Positions 28,306 to 36,854 are shown, counted from the first letter of the stretch. The stretch is DNA of 64,000 nucleotides from an uncultured Clostridia bacterium (GCA_937895705.1 CALBKM010000038.1:20943-84942); one strand, 5' to 3'. Numbers and translations: made by a program. Notes: generated from the letters alone by a model not told the origin.

Positions 28306-28590
28306 CTACTCTTCTTCTCCCTTCAAGATAACATTTCTATCCGGCGGCGGTCCGTACATACACTGGGCTAAATTCTCCTCCGCAGAAAACGCTTCCTCCT
28401 CCGTCTCCGGCGTAACATCCGTACCTTTTTCTTCCGCCTCCGGAACAGGCGTCATTGTCACATATTCATCCGGCGGCGGTCCGTATACTCCCGCCGCTTC
28501 ATTCATCCACGGTAAAAAACGACAGCCTCCCATGGTCACTGCCGTAGATACCAAGGATGCGGTTACCAATAGCTTCTTCCCTTTTTTCAT
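28306..28590 (-). CDS. YGPPP-motif lipoprotein-like peptide, two motif copies
   Basis: 94 aa. A basic start and hydrophobic stretch (KKLLVTASLVSTAVTMGG) lead to a lipobox-like MGGC with Cys23, then RFLPW, then Val-Tyr-Gly-Pro-Pro-Pro at 35-40. An acidic linker follows, and a second copy (Cys77, Met, Tyr79-Gly-Pro-Pro-Pro83). It shares the N-terminal third with the protein at 29330-29581 nearly residue for residue. It is third of three such genes downstream of a radical SAM/SPASM enzyme, and a modified, membrane-anchored product is my inference. The family resembles in layout the lipoproteins described beside radical SAM enzymes in Bacteroidetes. Confidence 0.75.
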   Translation of the reverse strand: MKKGKKLLVTASLVSTAVTMGGCRFLPWMNEAAGVYGPPPDEYVTMTPVPEAEEKGTDVTPETEEEAFSAEENLAQCMYGPPPDRNVILKGEEE

Positions 28591-28603
28591 TCACATTCCT
28601 CCC

Positions 28604-29320
28604 CTACTTCACACCGTTTATTCGGTTCAGCACTACCTCATAATCCTTCTTTGCCTGTTCAAACTCCCGAAAGAAGATCTCCGTTTCCTCCGTCGTCATT
28701 CCTTCTTCAAAGGGCTGGGTCCCGAACTCCATAAAAAAGTCTTCACCTTTTTCTACGCTTAAACGATACTCGTGAACATCCTCATTGTACCACGCTAAGC
28801 TTTCATAAAAGAAGCTCTTTGTAAACTCCTCCGTGAGAACCAGGCGGTTGTCCACGAACGGCGTAAGAACCACCCCATTTTCCGTTTCGATAAGTTCACT
28901 GGCTGTATATGCTTCCCCGGTCCATTTCATCGGTCCAAGTTTAACAAACAACACATCACCTATAGAAAAAGAGGATACGTCCTTCCCCGGAATTATCAGC
29001 TCCGATGGCAGCCCCAAGTCTAATCTCGGGTTATAAATCGATAAAATCTCAATTTCGCAGAGCAAAGCCTGCGTCTGCGTATCATCCTCCGTCTTTGTTT
29101 CCTCAACCGAAAGCAGACGAACCACAGCATACTGTCCCATGGCAGAAAAATACCAATCCGGCGGTTCTGCTATGATATGAACATTTTCCACCGCTGTCGT
29201 TGCGGTTGGCAGAATATCATCATAGTCCTCCGGCGGCGGCCCGTACACCCCGCAACCGTTCATATTCATCGCCACCGCAAACACAGAGGCCGTCACTAAC
29301 AGTTTCGTTCCTTTTCTCAT
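28604..29320 (-). CDS. YGPPP-motif lipoprotein with a long C-terminal domain
   Basis: 238 aa. The N-terminus is like its neighbours (KLLVTASVFAVAMNMNGC with Cys23), and the motif follows at once: Gly-Val-Tyr26-Gly-Pro-Pro-Pro30. Unlike the two small proteins it continues for about 200 residues. That domain is acidic, predicted mixed alpha/beta, with AVVRLLSVEE, LGPMKWTGEAYTASELI and a Glu-rich helical end. I do not recognise it. It could be the effector or structural part whose N-terminus is modified. Gaps of 9 nt and 13 nt tie it to the neighbouring YGPPP genes. Confidence 0.72.
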   Translation of the reverse strand: MRKGTKLLVTASVFAVAMNMNGCGVYGPPPEDYDDILPTATTAVENVHIIAEPPDWYFSAMGQYAVVRLLSVEETKTEDDTQTQALLCEIEILSIYNPRLDLGLPSELIIPGKDVSSFSIGDVLFVKLGPMKWTGEAYTASELIETENGVVLTPFVDNRLVLTEEFTKSFFYESLAWYNEDVHEYRLSVEKGEDFFMEFGTQPFEEGMTTEETEIFFREFEQAKKDYEVVLNRINGVK

Positions 29321-29329
29321 AATCTCCCC

Positions 29330-29581
29330 CTATTCTTCCTCTATCGGAGTCTCAGTCGATGTCGGCTCTTCCTCATACGGTTCTTCGTAATACGGCTCTT
29401 CATAATACGGGACTCCGTACTCCGGCTGTGCAATATTATACTTCGGATCATATTCCTCCGGTGGAGGACCATAAACATTGGCATTCGAATTCGCCCACGG
29501 CAGAAATCTGCAACCACCCATGGTCATGGCCGCCGATACCAGCGTAGCTGTCACCAAAGCTCTCTTTCCTGTCTTTTTCAT
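29330..29581 (-). CDS. YGPPP-motif lipoprotein-like peptide, Tyr/Glu-rich tail
   Basis: 83 aa. A signal/lipobox stretch ends MTMGGC (Cys24), followed by RFLPW and VYGPPPEEY (Tyr37-Tyr44). Downstream is a second, looser motif (EYGVPYYEEP) and repeats of YYEEP/YEEEP, then an acidic end. It lies 15 nt after the radical SAM stop, the usual place for a precursor or substrate. The Tyr-Gly-x-Pro pattern is thus present twice. Function is unknown; it is the most precursor-like of the three. Confidence 0.75.
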   Translation of the reverse strand: MKKTGKRALVTATLVSAAMTMGGCRFLPWANSNANVYGPPPEEYDPKYNIAQPEYGVPYYEEPYYEEPYEEEPTSTETPIEEE

Positions 29582-29596
29582 CCGCGTCTCTCCCTC

Positions 29597-30673
29597 CTAG
29601 AATAACGTCCCCTTAAAACACATCTTCGGTTTCTTTTTATCGTAATCCCAACTGTGAAAAGAGCCTCCGCCGCAAAATTCCCGGTCCTTACAAGTACGAC
29701 AGGTCTCATTTTCATCGGATAAATTCCGGCGATAGGCTCCGAAGCCGTTTTTCCACACTTCCGTAAAATCATCCTTTAAAATATTGCCGTAAATCAGCTC
29801 CGGCCTGCGCTCAATATCCAGGCAAGCTCCGATATCCCCGTTTGCCATCACCGATGCGGTATAAATACCTGCATTACAAAGGAAATACCAGTCTCTGACT
29901 TCCCGCTCGTACTCCGTGCCGAGATAATGGCAACAGCCGTACTGCACCGGTTCCCCCTGTCTGCGCTTTTCCTTAATAAACTCAAACAAGGTCACATAAT
30001 CCTCCGGGGTAAGCAACAGCTCCGGCATATCCTCCGCCCGACCCATAGGCTCCAGATTAATGACCCTCCAGGAATCAATATCCACATCCTCAAAAATGTG
30101 ATATAACGCATCCAGCTCCCCAATATTCTTTTTATGTACCACCGTCGTCACCTGTACATGCTGAAAGCTGCCGTTTTCTATCAAAGCTTCCACGCCCTTC
30201 ATAGCCGCAGCATATCCGCCCGGCGTCTGCCTGAACCAGTCGTGAGTCTCCGGCAAGCCGTCAATGCTAATGGAAATCGTGCCCATACCGCATTCTTCCA
30301 AGCGCTTTGCCACCGTCTCATCGATTAACGTTCCGTTGCTGGTCATGCCCCAGTGAAAACCCTGCTTGTGGGCATATCCCATAATATCAAAAAACTCCGG
30401 TCGTAACAGCGGCTCGCCTCCCGTAATGGAAAGCATGATTCCCTCCGTGCCGAAATCCGCCTTTATCTTGTCCAAAAACGATTGATACGTCCCAACACTT
30501 AAAAGCTCGCTGGTTACTTCCCCGCACCGGCTACCGCAATGGAGACACCGCTCGTTGCACTCCATGGTCAGCTCCAAAAACAAATTCCGCAGTTGCGGTT
30601 GCTTCCAAAGCTTTCTTTTATAAGCCGCCAACTCTGTCATATGCTGTACTTTTTTCTCTTTTGTCAATCTCAT
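29597..30673 (-). CDS. Radical SAM/SPASM protein (peptide-maturase type)
   Basis: 358 aa. The radical SAM motif CNERCLHC places cluster cysteines at 39, 43 and 46; LSITGGEPLLRPEF follows. The C-terminal SPASM part has CNAGIYTASV, GDIGACLDIE and the closing cluster CRTCKDREFCGGGSFHSW ending in Cys near residue 353. SPASM proteins of this size usually modify peptides or proteins (RiPP maturases, anaerobic sulfatase maturases); no sulfatase is nearby. The three YGPPP genes downstream are the obvious candidate substrates. The start is ATG 30673 after GGGAG; the longer frame to 30721 has no ribosome site. No leader-binding RRE domain is evident. Confidence 0.9.
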   Translation of the reverse strand: MRLTKEKKVQHMTELAAYKRKLWKQPQLRNLFLELTMECNERCLHCGSRCGEVTSELLSVGTYQSFLDKIKADFGTEGIMLSITGGEPLLRPEFFDIMGYAHKQGFHWGMTSNGTLIDETVAKRLEECGMGTISISIDGLPETHDWFRQTPGGYAAAMKGVEALIENGSFQHVQVTTVVHKKNIGELDALYHIFEDVDIDSWRVINLEPMGRAEDMPELLLTPEDYVTLFEFIKEKRRQGEPVQYGCCHYLGTEYEREVRDWYFLCNAGIYTASVMANGDIGACLDIERRPELIYGNILKDDFTEVWKNGFGAYRRNLSDENETCRTCKDREFCGGGSFHSWDYDKKKPKMCFKGTLF

Positions 30674-30729
30674 AGACTCCCTTCCCCTTTCTCTACATGT
30701 TTTGGTTGTTTGTATCAACACTTGTTACT

Positions 30730-32268
30730 TTATCGCACAACGATGCCCTCTTCTTTTCTCTTCCGCTTGTTCTCATACATCCGATCATCCGCCGTCTTTA
30801 GCATTTCTTCATAAGACAAGCCCTCTGTCATCAGACAATATCCAAAGGAGAACCGAAGCGGCACCGTAAGACTGTCGCTTAAACGTGCCGTACTGTGACC
30901 CTGGATATATTCGATGGTCCGAATCGTATTAAGAAGCTCTCCTTCATCATCATAATCATACAAAAACAGTAAAAACTCATCGCCGCCGATACGGGCCGAC
31001 AAACTGCTCTGAATACCGAAATGATCGATTACATTACCTATTTTCTTTAAATATGCATCGCCTGACTCGTGACCGTGGGTATCGTTTATGGTCTTCAATC
31101 CGTCGGCGTCAATCATCACAAGCGCCGCATATCCCAGCTTATCCGGCTCGCGGAACAACAGCGACAGCTGTGTTTCTACCCCTCGACGATTGTACAGCCC
31201 GGTCAACAAATCCACATCCCGCTCCGCTTCGATTTGTCTGCGCTTTATGATATCTTCCGTCTCATCAATGACTACACCGAACACTTCGTTTCCGATTTCG
31301 ATCTCCTCTAACCTCACATACTGCTCCGGCTCATCGGAAAGCACGTACACCCCTGGCTCATCCTCATACGGTTTGGAACGTACCTTCTCAATAAAATCGT
31401 CAAACAATTCGTAATCCGAAGTCAATAACCTCCACTCATCCAACTCCAATGAAAATATCCGCGGAATATACTCCGTGCACCGAACCGTTTTTGCACCTTT
31501 TCTGTATTCATAAACACCGATAAACATGTTTGTTTTACTGAGAACATAAGAAATCTTGCTGGTAGTATCCGACAAACTTCCCACCATCGTATTAATATAA
31601 TCACTTAACTCCGAAAATTCTTCACTGGACCGGACGTCTACTTTGACATCCATATCACCCTCGATAATTTTACCGAGTTCATTATTAATTTCGTGAATTT
31701 CATCCACCACGTAACGATTCATATAACGGCTCACCACAAATATCAAAATGCAGGCAATGGTAGCCAGACAAATGCAGAATACCAGTGCGGTTGTGGGTAC
31801 GCGTTCATATATTTTTTCGCATTTCGTGCATCTTCCCACATACTCGCTTCCCAGCTTCCGAAACACACAATAAAATCTGATTCCGTCGATTTTCGCATAA
31901 AACCCGTTCGTATCTTCTCTCACTTTTTCCAAACGAATTCCGATTTCATCACACAGCTTTCCGTTTACCTCACCGGCCGTCGTTCCACGAATCTGTCCGT
32001 CCTTCTCCGCAATCACATAATAATCGGCCTCAGAATTCATCTCAATAAGAGAAAACATATTCGCATAACCGCGTTCTCCCTCAGCCTCCGTAATTACATT
32101 TTCTTCAATAAACTTCTCAATCTGGCTCAAAACGCCCAAAGACTTTTCATGTTCTCTGCGTCGCTCGGCAAACACCTGTAAACACACCACAAGCATCAGA
32201 ACCGCCACCATGAGCGACATTGTAATACGTATCATATATTGTCTGATTCTCTTCTTTAACGGTTTCAT
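30730..32268 (-). CDS. Membrane-bound GGDEF diguanylate cyclase
   Basis: 512 aa. Membrane helix 1 is at about residues 12-32, an extracytoplasmic sensor at about 33-155, helix 2 at about 157-178 and a HAMP-like linker at about 180-230. A PAS-like stretch precedes the GGDEF domain (from about 365: DLLTGLYNRRG, IDADGLKTINDTHGHESGD, ARIGGDEFLLF). An intact GGDEF suggests c-di-GMP synthesis; I see no RxxD inhibitory site just before it. It ends 56 nt before the radical SAM gene without a terminator, so read-through is possible. ATG 32268 is best spaced from GAGGGGG; ATG 32271 is adjacent. In a flagellated cell it may control motility versus sessility. Confidence 0.9.
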   Translation of the reverse strand: MKPLKKRIRQYMIRITMSLMVAVLMLVVCLQVFAERRREHEKSLGVLSQIEKFIEENVITEAEGERGYANMFSLIEMNSEADYYVIAEKDGQIRGTTAGEVNGKLCDEIGIRLEKVREDTNGFYAKIDGIRFYCVFRKLGSEYVGRCTKCEKIYERVPTTALVFCICLATIACILIFVVSRYMNRYVVDEIHEINNELGKIIEGDMDVKVDVRSSEEFSELSDYINTMVGSLSDTTSKISYVLSKTNMFIGVYEYRKGAKTVRCTEYIPRIFSLELDEWRLLTSDYELFDDFIEKVRSKPYEDEPGVYVLSDEPEQYVRLEEIEIGNEVFGVVIDETEDIIKRRQIEAERDVDLLTGLYNRRGVETQLSLLFREPDKLGYAALVMIDADGLKTINDTHGHESGDAYLKKIGNVIDHFGIQSSLSARIGGDEFLLFLYDYDDEGELLNTIRTIEYIQGHSTARLSDSLTVPLRFSFGYCLMTEGLSYEEMLKTADDRMYENKRKRKEEGIVVR

Positions 32269-32401
32269 CATATCCCCCTCTTTGGTACCAAAAGAATGTA
32301 ATCTCTCTATAATAAAAAACTTTACCACAATCATGTTTTTACGTCAATAATTTTAAAGTCCTACATATAGTATACTAAACTGCTTTATCGGAGGAACCGC
32401 C

Positions 32402-32665
32402 ATGCGTCTGTGCGATTTACGTCAAAAGGAAGTTATCAACTGCCGGGACTGTGCCCGCCTGGGTTATGTGGGCGATGTGGAGTTTAACCTCTGTACCGGT
32501 GCCTTAGAAAAAATCATTGTACCGGGACCCGGCAAATTCTTCGGCTTCTTCGGAGACGGTTGCGAATATATCATTCCTTGGTGTAATATTAAACAAATCG
32601 GTCCGGATATCATTTTAGTGGATATTGAATGCAAAACAGCCCTGCGGGACAGTCATAACTGCTGA
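32402..32665 (+). CDS. YlmC/YmxH family PRC-barrel protein
   Basis: 87 aa, the only accepted plus-strand gene. It contains the family pattern: MRLCDLRQKEVINCRDCARL, GDVEFNLCTG and the middle GPGKFFGFFGDG, ending WCNIKQIGPDIILVD. This is the YlmC/YmxH group of small PRC-barrel proteins that are widespread and sporulation-associated in Firmicutes. It has a clear RBS (GGAGGAACC). It is divergent from the GGDEF gene; the short gap (about 130 nt) must hold both promoters, including a TATACT hexamer at about 32377. Confidence 0.85.
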   Translation: MRLCDLRQKEVINCRDCARLGYVGDVEFNLCTGALEKIIVPGPGKFFGFFGDGCEYIIPWCNIKQIGPDIILVDIECKTALRDSHNC

Positions 32666-32743
32666 TGTCCTACAAGGCTGAATTTTCTCACCTTATTGCC
32701 GGTCTGTCACACCGGATAAGCCACTCATTTTCAACGCTTAGCC

Positions 32744-33763
32744 TTACTTACTGGTAATCCGGTTTACATTCTTAATGAGCACAGAAATCGTACCGTCCTG
32801 GTTCGTGATAAACTCTACATGCTGCTTGTTGTTATACTCCTCCATCGGAATGTTGATTTCGATTCCGCTGTCGGTGGTAAGGAACTGCTTTTCCAGTTTT
32901 TTCGTGGTCTTTTCGCTTTGAATCTTAATTTCTTCCTTTGGAAGCTTGTACTTCTCTAACTTCTCCACGAACTCCTCCTTTATCTCCGGCGCCGCTTCTT
33001 TAAACACTTTCTCCACGATTTCCTCTACCCGAATCGGGCCTTCCGTCTTAGCACATTCCTCGTGAAGGACGCTTTTTGTCTTCATTTTCTGCTCAAAGTC
33101 GTCATCATAGTACTTCTTGTTAATCTGCTCCACTGCTTTGGTTACAAGGTCCAGCTTTGTCTTCTGGGACATTCTGGCGTGGCAATGTAAGAAAAGCTCC
33201 GACAAGTAGTTAACCTTCTCACCGTTGACAGGGAACTTTTTCTCAACCAACCGTACCGCATCCCCCTCAAGGTCGATAAGCACCGCCTCGGAAAGCTTAC
33301 CTCCCGCCAGCGGCAACGCCGCCGTCTGCTTCATGACCTCGTTGATGTTCTCGTCCTGCTCACCGAGAGACGTATAATGCACATACACTTCCTTGTAGTT
33401 CATCTTAAGGATGGCAAGATGCTGTCTGGACTCCACCTGGAAAGTCACAAAAAACACATCCCCCGCCGGGATATCGATATTGGAATTCATAATCTCGTAA
33501 AGCTTTCCGGCAAGCTGCTTGCTGACCGGAATCAGATTCTCCTCCCGGAAATCCCGAAGCGCCGCATATACCTCGGAAGACTCCGTATCAAACACGCAAT
33601 TCTTCAAATCGTCCCCGGACAACAGCTTATAAATATGATTCCGCAAAAAATCGCACAAATCCGGCCCCATTTCAAGCAGGGAATCCGAAAGCACCGGCAT
33701 TCCCACCATAGAATCCAGAATATGAATGACCGCTTCTCTGATAATAATATCGTCTTTTTCCAT
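32744..33763 (-). CDS. Nucleoid-associated protein, NdpA/YejK-like
   Basis: 339 aa. It starts IIIREAVIHILDSMVGMPVL and contains LRNHIYKLLSGDDLK and DVFFVTFQVESRQHLAILKM, matching the 37-kDa nucleoid-associated (NdpA/YejK) family as I recall it. The C-terminal third is Lys/Glu-rich and probably helical. Gram-negative YejK associates with the nucleoid; in Firmicutes the role is unclear, and some relatives are near defence or phage genes. I see no such context here. Assignment is to family level only. Confidence 0.75.
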   Translation of the reverse strand: MEKDDIIIREAVIHILDSMVGMPVLSDSLLEMGPDLCDFLRNHIYKLLSGDDLKNCVFDTESSEVYAALRDFREENLIPVSKQLAGKLYEIMNSNIDIPAGDVFFVTFQVESRQHLAILKMNYKEVYVHYTSLGEQDENINEVMKQTAALPLAGGKLSEAVLIDLEGDAVRLVEKKFPVNGEKVNYLSELFLHCHARMSQKTKLDLVTKAVEQINKKYYDDDFEQKMKTKSVLHEECAKTEGPIRVEEIVEKVFKEAAPEIKEEFVEKLEKYKLPKEEIKIQSEKTTKKLEKQFLTTDSGIEINIPMEEYNNKQHVEFITNQDGTISVLIKNVNRITSK

Positions 33764-33807
33764 TGTACTTCTCCTGTTCTTCTCCTATTGTTTCATGCCT
33801 GTTCGGC

Positions 33808-34803
33808 TTAACCTTCACCCACACCCGCATACGGAATCCTATGTATCAGGCACTCCGCCGCATCCTCAATATCCTCATAGTCAAGCTCTTCACCCTCACG
33901 CAAACAACATTCAAACTCGTCTATCACGTTTTCGATGAGTACCATGTCAATGAACAACGGCAACTGACGAAGCAGTTCCTCGGAAATTTCCGTTTCGCTC
34001 CGATACCCTTTAAGCACCGTATCAAAATAATGTCCCATATATTCCATGCGCTTCTCTGCATTCTCCTCAAACTGGCACCATCCCACGCCGTGAGTCCAAA
34101 GATTCGCCAAATCAAACATGTACCAGCAATACATACAGTTATCAAAATCATATGCGGTAATATCTCCCGTACTCATATCGATATGATAATTGCCATCGCT
34201 GAAATCAAAATGAACCAGGCCGAAACAATCCTCGCCGGTCGGAAGCTCACCGAATAAATCCAAACGCTCAAACATTGCCTGTTTCAACTCTGCGTAAGTA
34301 TTCGGAATCAATTTATCGATGTACTCTTTGTTGTATTTCTCAAAGTATGACATTCTGCGATAGGTAGGCTGAAATATCTTGGAAAGTCTATGAATCGCCC
34401 CCAACGCTTTTCCTGTATTATAGAAATACTCCTCAAGAGGAACGCCTTCCCTATACCGATACCCGTTCTCGGAAATCAGCATTCCCTTGACATAGGCAAA
34501 GAGGCTGATAAAGCACATTTTTCCCTCTGCTTCTGTACCTTCCACAAGCTTACCGTTCGCCGACGGAATCACATCTGCCACCGGTGCCCCGTTTTCTGCC
34601 AGATAACGGACAAACTCCGTCTCCGCAAGGTAGTCTGTTTCTTTCCTGTCTCCTAAGGTCGAAATGCGGAGAACGTATTTGTTTTCTCCCTCTTGATTAC
34701 ACACGTAAACAAGATTGCGGCCGCCTTCATGACCGGCCACCTGCGTAATTTCATAGCCCATCAACGCATATAATTGTTTTGCTTGTTCCAAAATACCCTT
34801 CAA
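33808..34803 (-). CDS. APH-family phosphotransferase (kinase-like)
   Basis: 331 aa aminoglycoside phosphotransferase/choline kinase fold. The catalytic loop is LVHFDFSDGNYH (D in HFD, N downstream) and the metal-binding loop is TAYDFDNCMYCW (replacing IDFDD). The N-lobe has YVLRIS-like Lys/Arg strand residues. Starts with TTG at 34803, well spaced from GGAGGAGG. Such proteins phosphorylate small molecules (antibiotics, homoserine, choline, sugars). No resistance phenotype can be inferred. It is 21 nt downstream of a methyltransferase gene and so probably in its operon. Confidence 0.8.
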   Translation of the reverse strand: MKGILEQAKQLYALMGYEITQVAGHEGGRNLVYVCNQEGENKYVLRISTLGDRKETDYLAETEFVRYLAENGAPVADVIPSANGKLVEGTEAEGKMCFISLFAYVKGMLISENGYRYREGVPLEEYFYNTGKALGAIHRLSKIFQPTYRRMSYFEKYNKEYIDKLIPNTYAELKQAMFERLDLFGELPTGEDCFGLVHFDFSDGNYHIDMSTGDITAYDFDNCMYCWYMFDLANLWTHGVGWCQFEENAEKRMEYMGHYFDTVLKGYRSETEISEELLRQLPLFIDMVLIENVIDEFECCLREGEELDYEDIEDAAECLIHRIPYAGVGEG

Positions 34804-34824
34804 ATAATAGACCTCCTCCTACAA

Positions 34825-35790
34825 CTACTTCCGATATATCGTAAGCATGATATCTTCCTCATTTCCCCGAAACACAACCTCATCAAAATTCTCGCCGTAT
34901 TTTTCCTTAAACTCTTTGAATAGCTTTTCCATAACAAGCTCATGTTTATCCTCCGGAACAGCCACCTGATCCGAAAAACCTCTCGATAAAAATCTCGGCA
35001 GAAAACCGTCTTTTAACGGTGTCTCAAAATACTGCCCACGTTCGATATGTATCGTTTCACTCCCCGCAAATACACCGTCACAACATATGCTTCTGTCAAA
35101 CCGCCAGCTATACTTTTTCGGAGCGATTCCATAACTGCTTAATGCCTGCCAATATCCACTGTACAGGCTGTTTACAATTGTATGATACTCACTGTTATCG
35201 TAACTGCTTTCCATATCTTTTCCCGGCACATCATCGATACAAATAAAGCATCCGTCCCGTTTCAACACCCTATAAATCTCACCAATCACCTTTTCTGGAT
35301 TGGAAATCAAATGCAACACACTGTTTGCAACCACCGTATCCACGCTTTCATCCGCAAGCGGAATTTCCAAGGCATTCATTCGGCATACGGTAACATTCTC
35401 CAAGGAAACATTGTTTGCCTCCGCTTTTTGCTTCAGCACCTTAAGCATGGTATTGGAAATATCTCCGGCAATCACCTTTGTTCCAAAGGACGCTACCGGA
35501 ACGGTAAAACAACCGTCACCACAAGCCAAATCAAGAAAAACTCCATCACCTGTTAGGTTCGCAATTTCCTTGGCTACAGCCAAATCTTTATCTTCAATCA
35601 CATATTTCCTGTTCCCTGAATAATTCTCACCGATGTGCTCATATCCAATATATTTGTCATCATCTCCGTCAACAACCATATCCGGCATATCGGACAACTG
35701 CCATACACCGCTTAACTGCTTATACTCGTTACCGCACTTAGAACACACAGGTAACGAAATGGTCGCTTTACATTTGGAACATAAAAACAT
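34825..35790 (-). CDS. Class I SAM-dependent methyltransferase with N-terminal zinc ribbon
   Basis: 321 aa. The N-terminus has two CxxC pairs (CSKCKATISLPVCSKCG). The SAM-binding motif I is VFLDLACGDGCFTVPVA at about residue 88, followed by VIAGDISNTM and a post-I region ANSVLHLISNPEKVIGEI. It is a type-11-like methyltransferase. The zinc ribbon recalls RlmA-type 23S rRNA methyltransferases, but I cannot assign a target. Start ATG 35790 follows GGGAGG; the open frame extends 5 codons upstream. Confidence 0.82.
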   Translation of the reverse strand: MFLCSKCKATISLPVCSKCGNEYKQLSGVWQLSDMPDMVVDGDDDKYIGYEHIGENYSGNRKYVIEDKDLAVAKEIANLTGDGVFLDLACGDGCFTVPVASFGTKVIAGDISNTMLKVLKQKAEANNVSLENVTVCRMNALEIPLADESVDTVVANSVLHLISNPEKVIGEIYRVLKRDGCFICIDDVPGKDMESSYDNSEYHTIVNSLYSGYWQALSSYGIAPKKYSWRFDRSICCDGVFAGSETIHIERGQYFETPLKDGFLPRFLSRGFSDQVAVPEDKHELVMEKLFKEFKEKYGENFDEVVFRGNEEDIMLTIYRK

Positions 35791-35811
35791 TTCTCTGCCT
35801 CCCATTTCTTT

Positions 35812-36348
35812 TTATTTGTAAAACTGCAACGCATACAACACCGCCAGAATCGACACTCCGTCCTTCGTTCCGTTGGTCCGGAGAAGTTCCGTATACTCCT
35901 CTTTCGTAAACCATCGCTTACTGCTGATTTCATCCGTATCCAGAATCTGATTTTCCGCAGAAACCCGCGCCGCAAATACATGAATTACCGCATCCGCCAT
36001 TCCGTTAAACGGATTTTGACTGCACAAAAACTTCAAATCCCGCAGCTCGCAACCGGTCTCTTCCTTCGCTTCCCGCTCTGCCGCTACTTCCATATTCTCT
36101 CCTAGCTCAATTCTTCCTGCAGGAATCTCCCATTCCAAATGCCCTACCGTATATCTGCGGTTATGGATAAACAAAATGTCATCGTTTTCATTAAAAATCA
36201 CTACCGCAACCGCTTCCTTCGGATAATGAAGCTGGTGGTATTTATCAATAGTATAACCGCTTGGAAGGCGGACTTTATCCGTGTACAAACATATATAGTC
36301 ACTTTCATAAATTGTGGTACGCTTAAGGCGTTCCGGCATTTGATCCAT
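35812..36348 (-). CDS. Nudix hydrolase (ADP-ribose pyrophosphatase-like)
   Basis: 178 aa. A complete Nudix box is seen at about residues 77-99 (GRIELGENMEVAAEREAKEE then TGCEL), preceded by WEIPAG, a pattern shared with ADP-ribose pyrophosphatases. It would hydrolyse ADP-ribose or related sugar nucleotides; the substrate is inferred from the family. The ATG at 36348 has the RBS GGGAGG. It is 21 nt upstream of the methyltransferase start. Confidence 0.87.
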   Translation of the reverse strand: MDQMPERLKRTTIYESDYICLYTDKVRLPSGYTIDKYHQLHYPKEAVAVVIFNENDDILFIHNRRYTVGHLEWEIPAGRIELGENMEVAAEREAKEETGCELRDLKFLCSQNPFNGMADAVIHVFAARVSAENQILDTDEISSKRWFTKEEYTELLRTNGTKDGVSILAVLYALQFYK

Positions 36349-36371
36349 ACATAACCTCCCTCTTAGAATCG

Positions 36372-36779
36372 CTATTTTGCAAAACAGATTCTATAACGGA
36401 AATTTGTTCCGTCATCTACGACAAATGTTGATCCCAGTTCTTCGATTGTATCATACTTCAACACCTTTTCCTGTCCGTCAATCAGAACTGTAACACCGTC
36501 CTCATTTACCTTTTTCCCCGAAAGGATAATCTCCGCATCATTTTGATCTTCTTCCTGCCAATGCCCGTTGTACCATTCATAGAATTCATCCCCATCAGTA
36601 ACGGTAAAGGTATCGACAAATGTCCCGCTTCCCAAATCCTGTCCGTCAATTCCCCATCCGCTGTAATAGGTTACTACCGTCAGCGTACACTTTGAGTCTT
36701 TCCCTGCGATTGTGCATCCGCAAAGACACATACCTAACAGAAACGCCAACAAACAACTAAGCACTATTCTATTTCTCAT
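36372..36779 (-). CDS. Small putative lipoprotein, unknown function
   Basis: 135 aa. A signal peptide with lipobox-like end (LLGMCLCGC, Cys22) is followed by a beta-rich domain containing GSGTFVDTFTVTDGDEFYEW and VLKYDTIEELGSTFVVDD. I do not recognise the domain. It would be anchored outside the membrane. RBS GGGAGA is upstream of the ATG. It starts the group of small genes between 36.4 and 38.8 kb. Confidence 0.65.
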   Translation of the reverse strand: MRNRIVLSCLLAFLLGMCLCGCTIAGKDSKCTLTVVTYYSGWGIDGQDLGSGTFVDTFTVTDGDEFYEWYNGHWQEEDQNDAEIILSGKKVNEDGVTVLIDGQEKVLKYDTIEELGSTFVVDDGTNFRYRICFAK

Positions 36780-36854
36780 ATATATTCTCCCTTCGTTTCA
36801 TTCAAGTTTTGAATACGGGCTTATAACACCACTATCCATCACAATCCACCCGAA

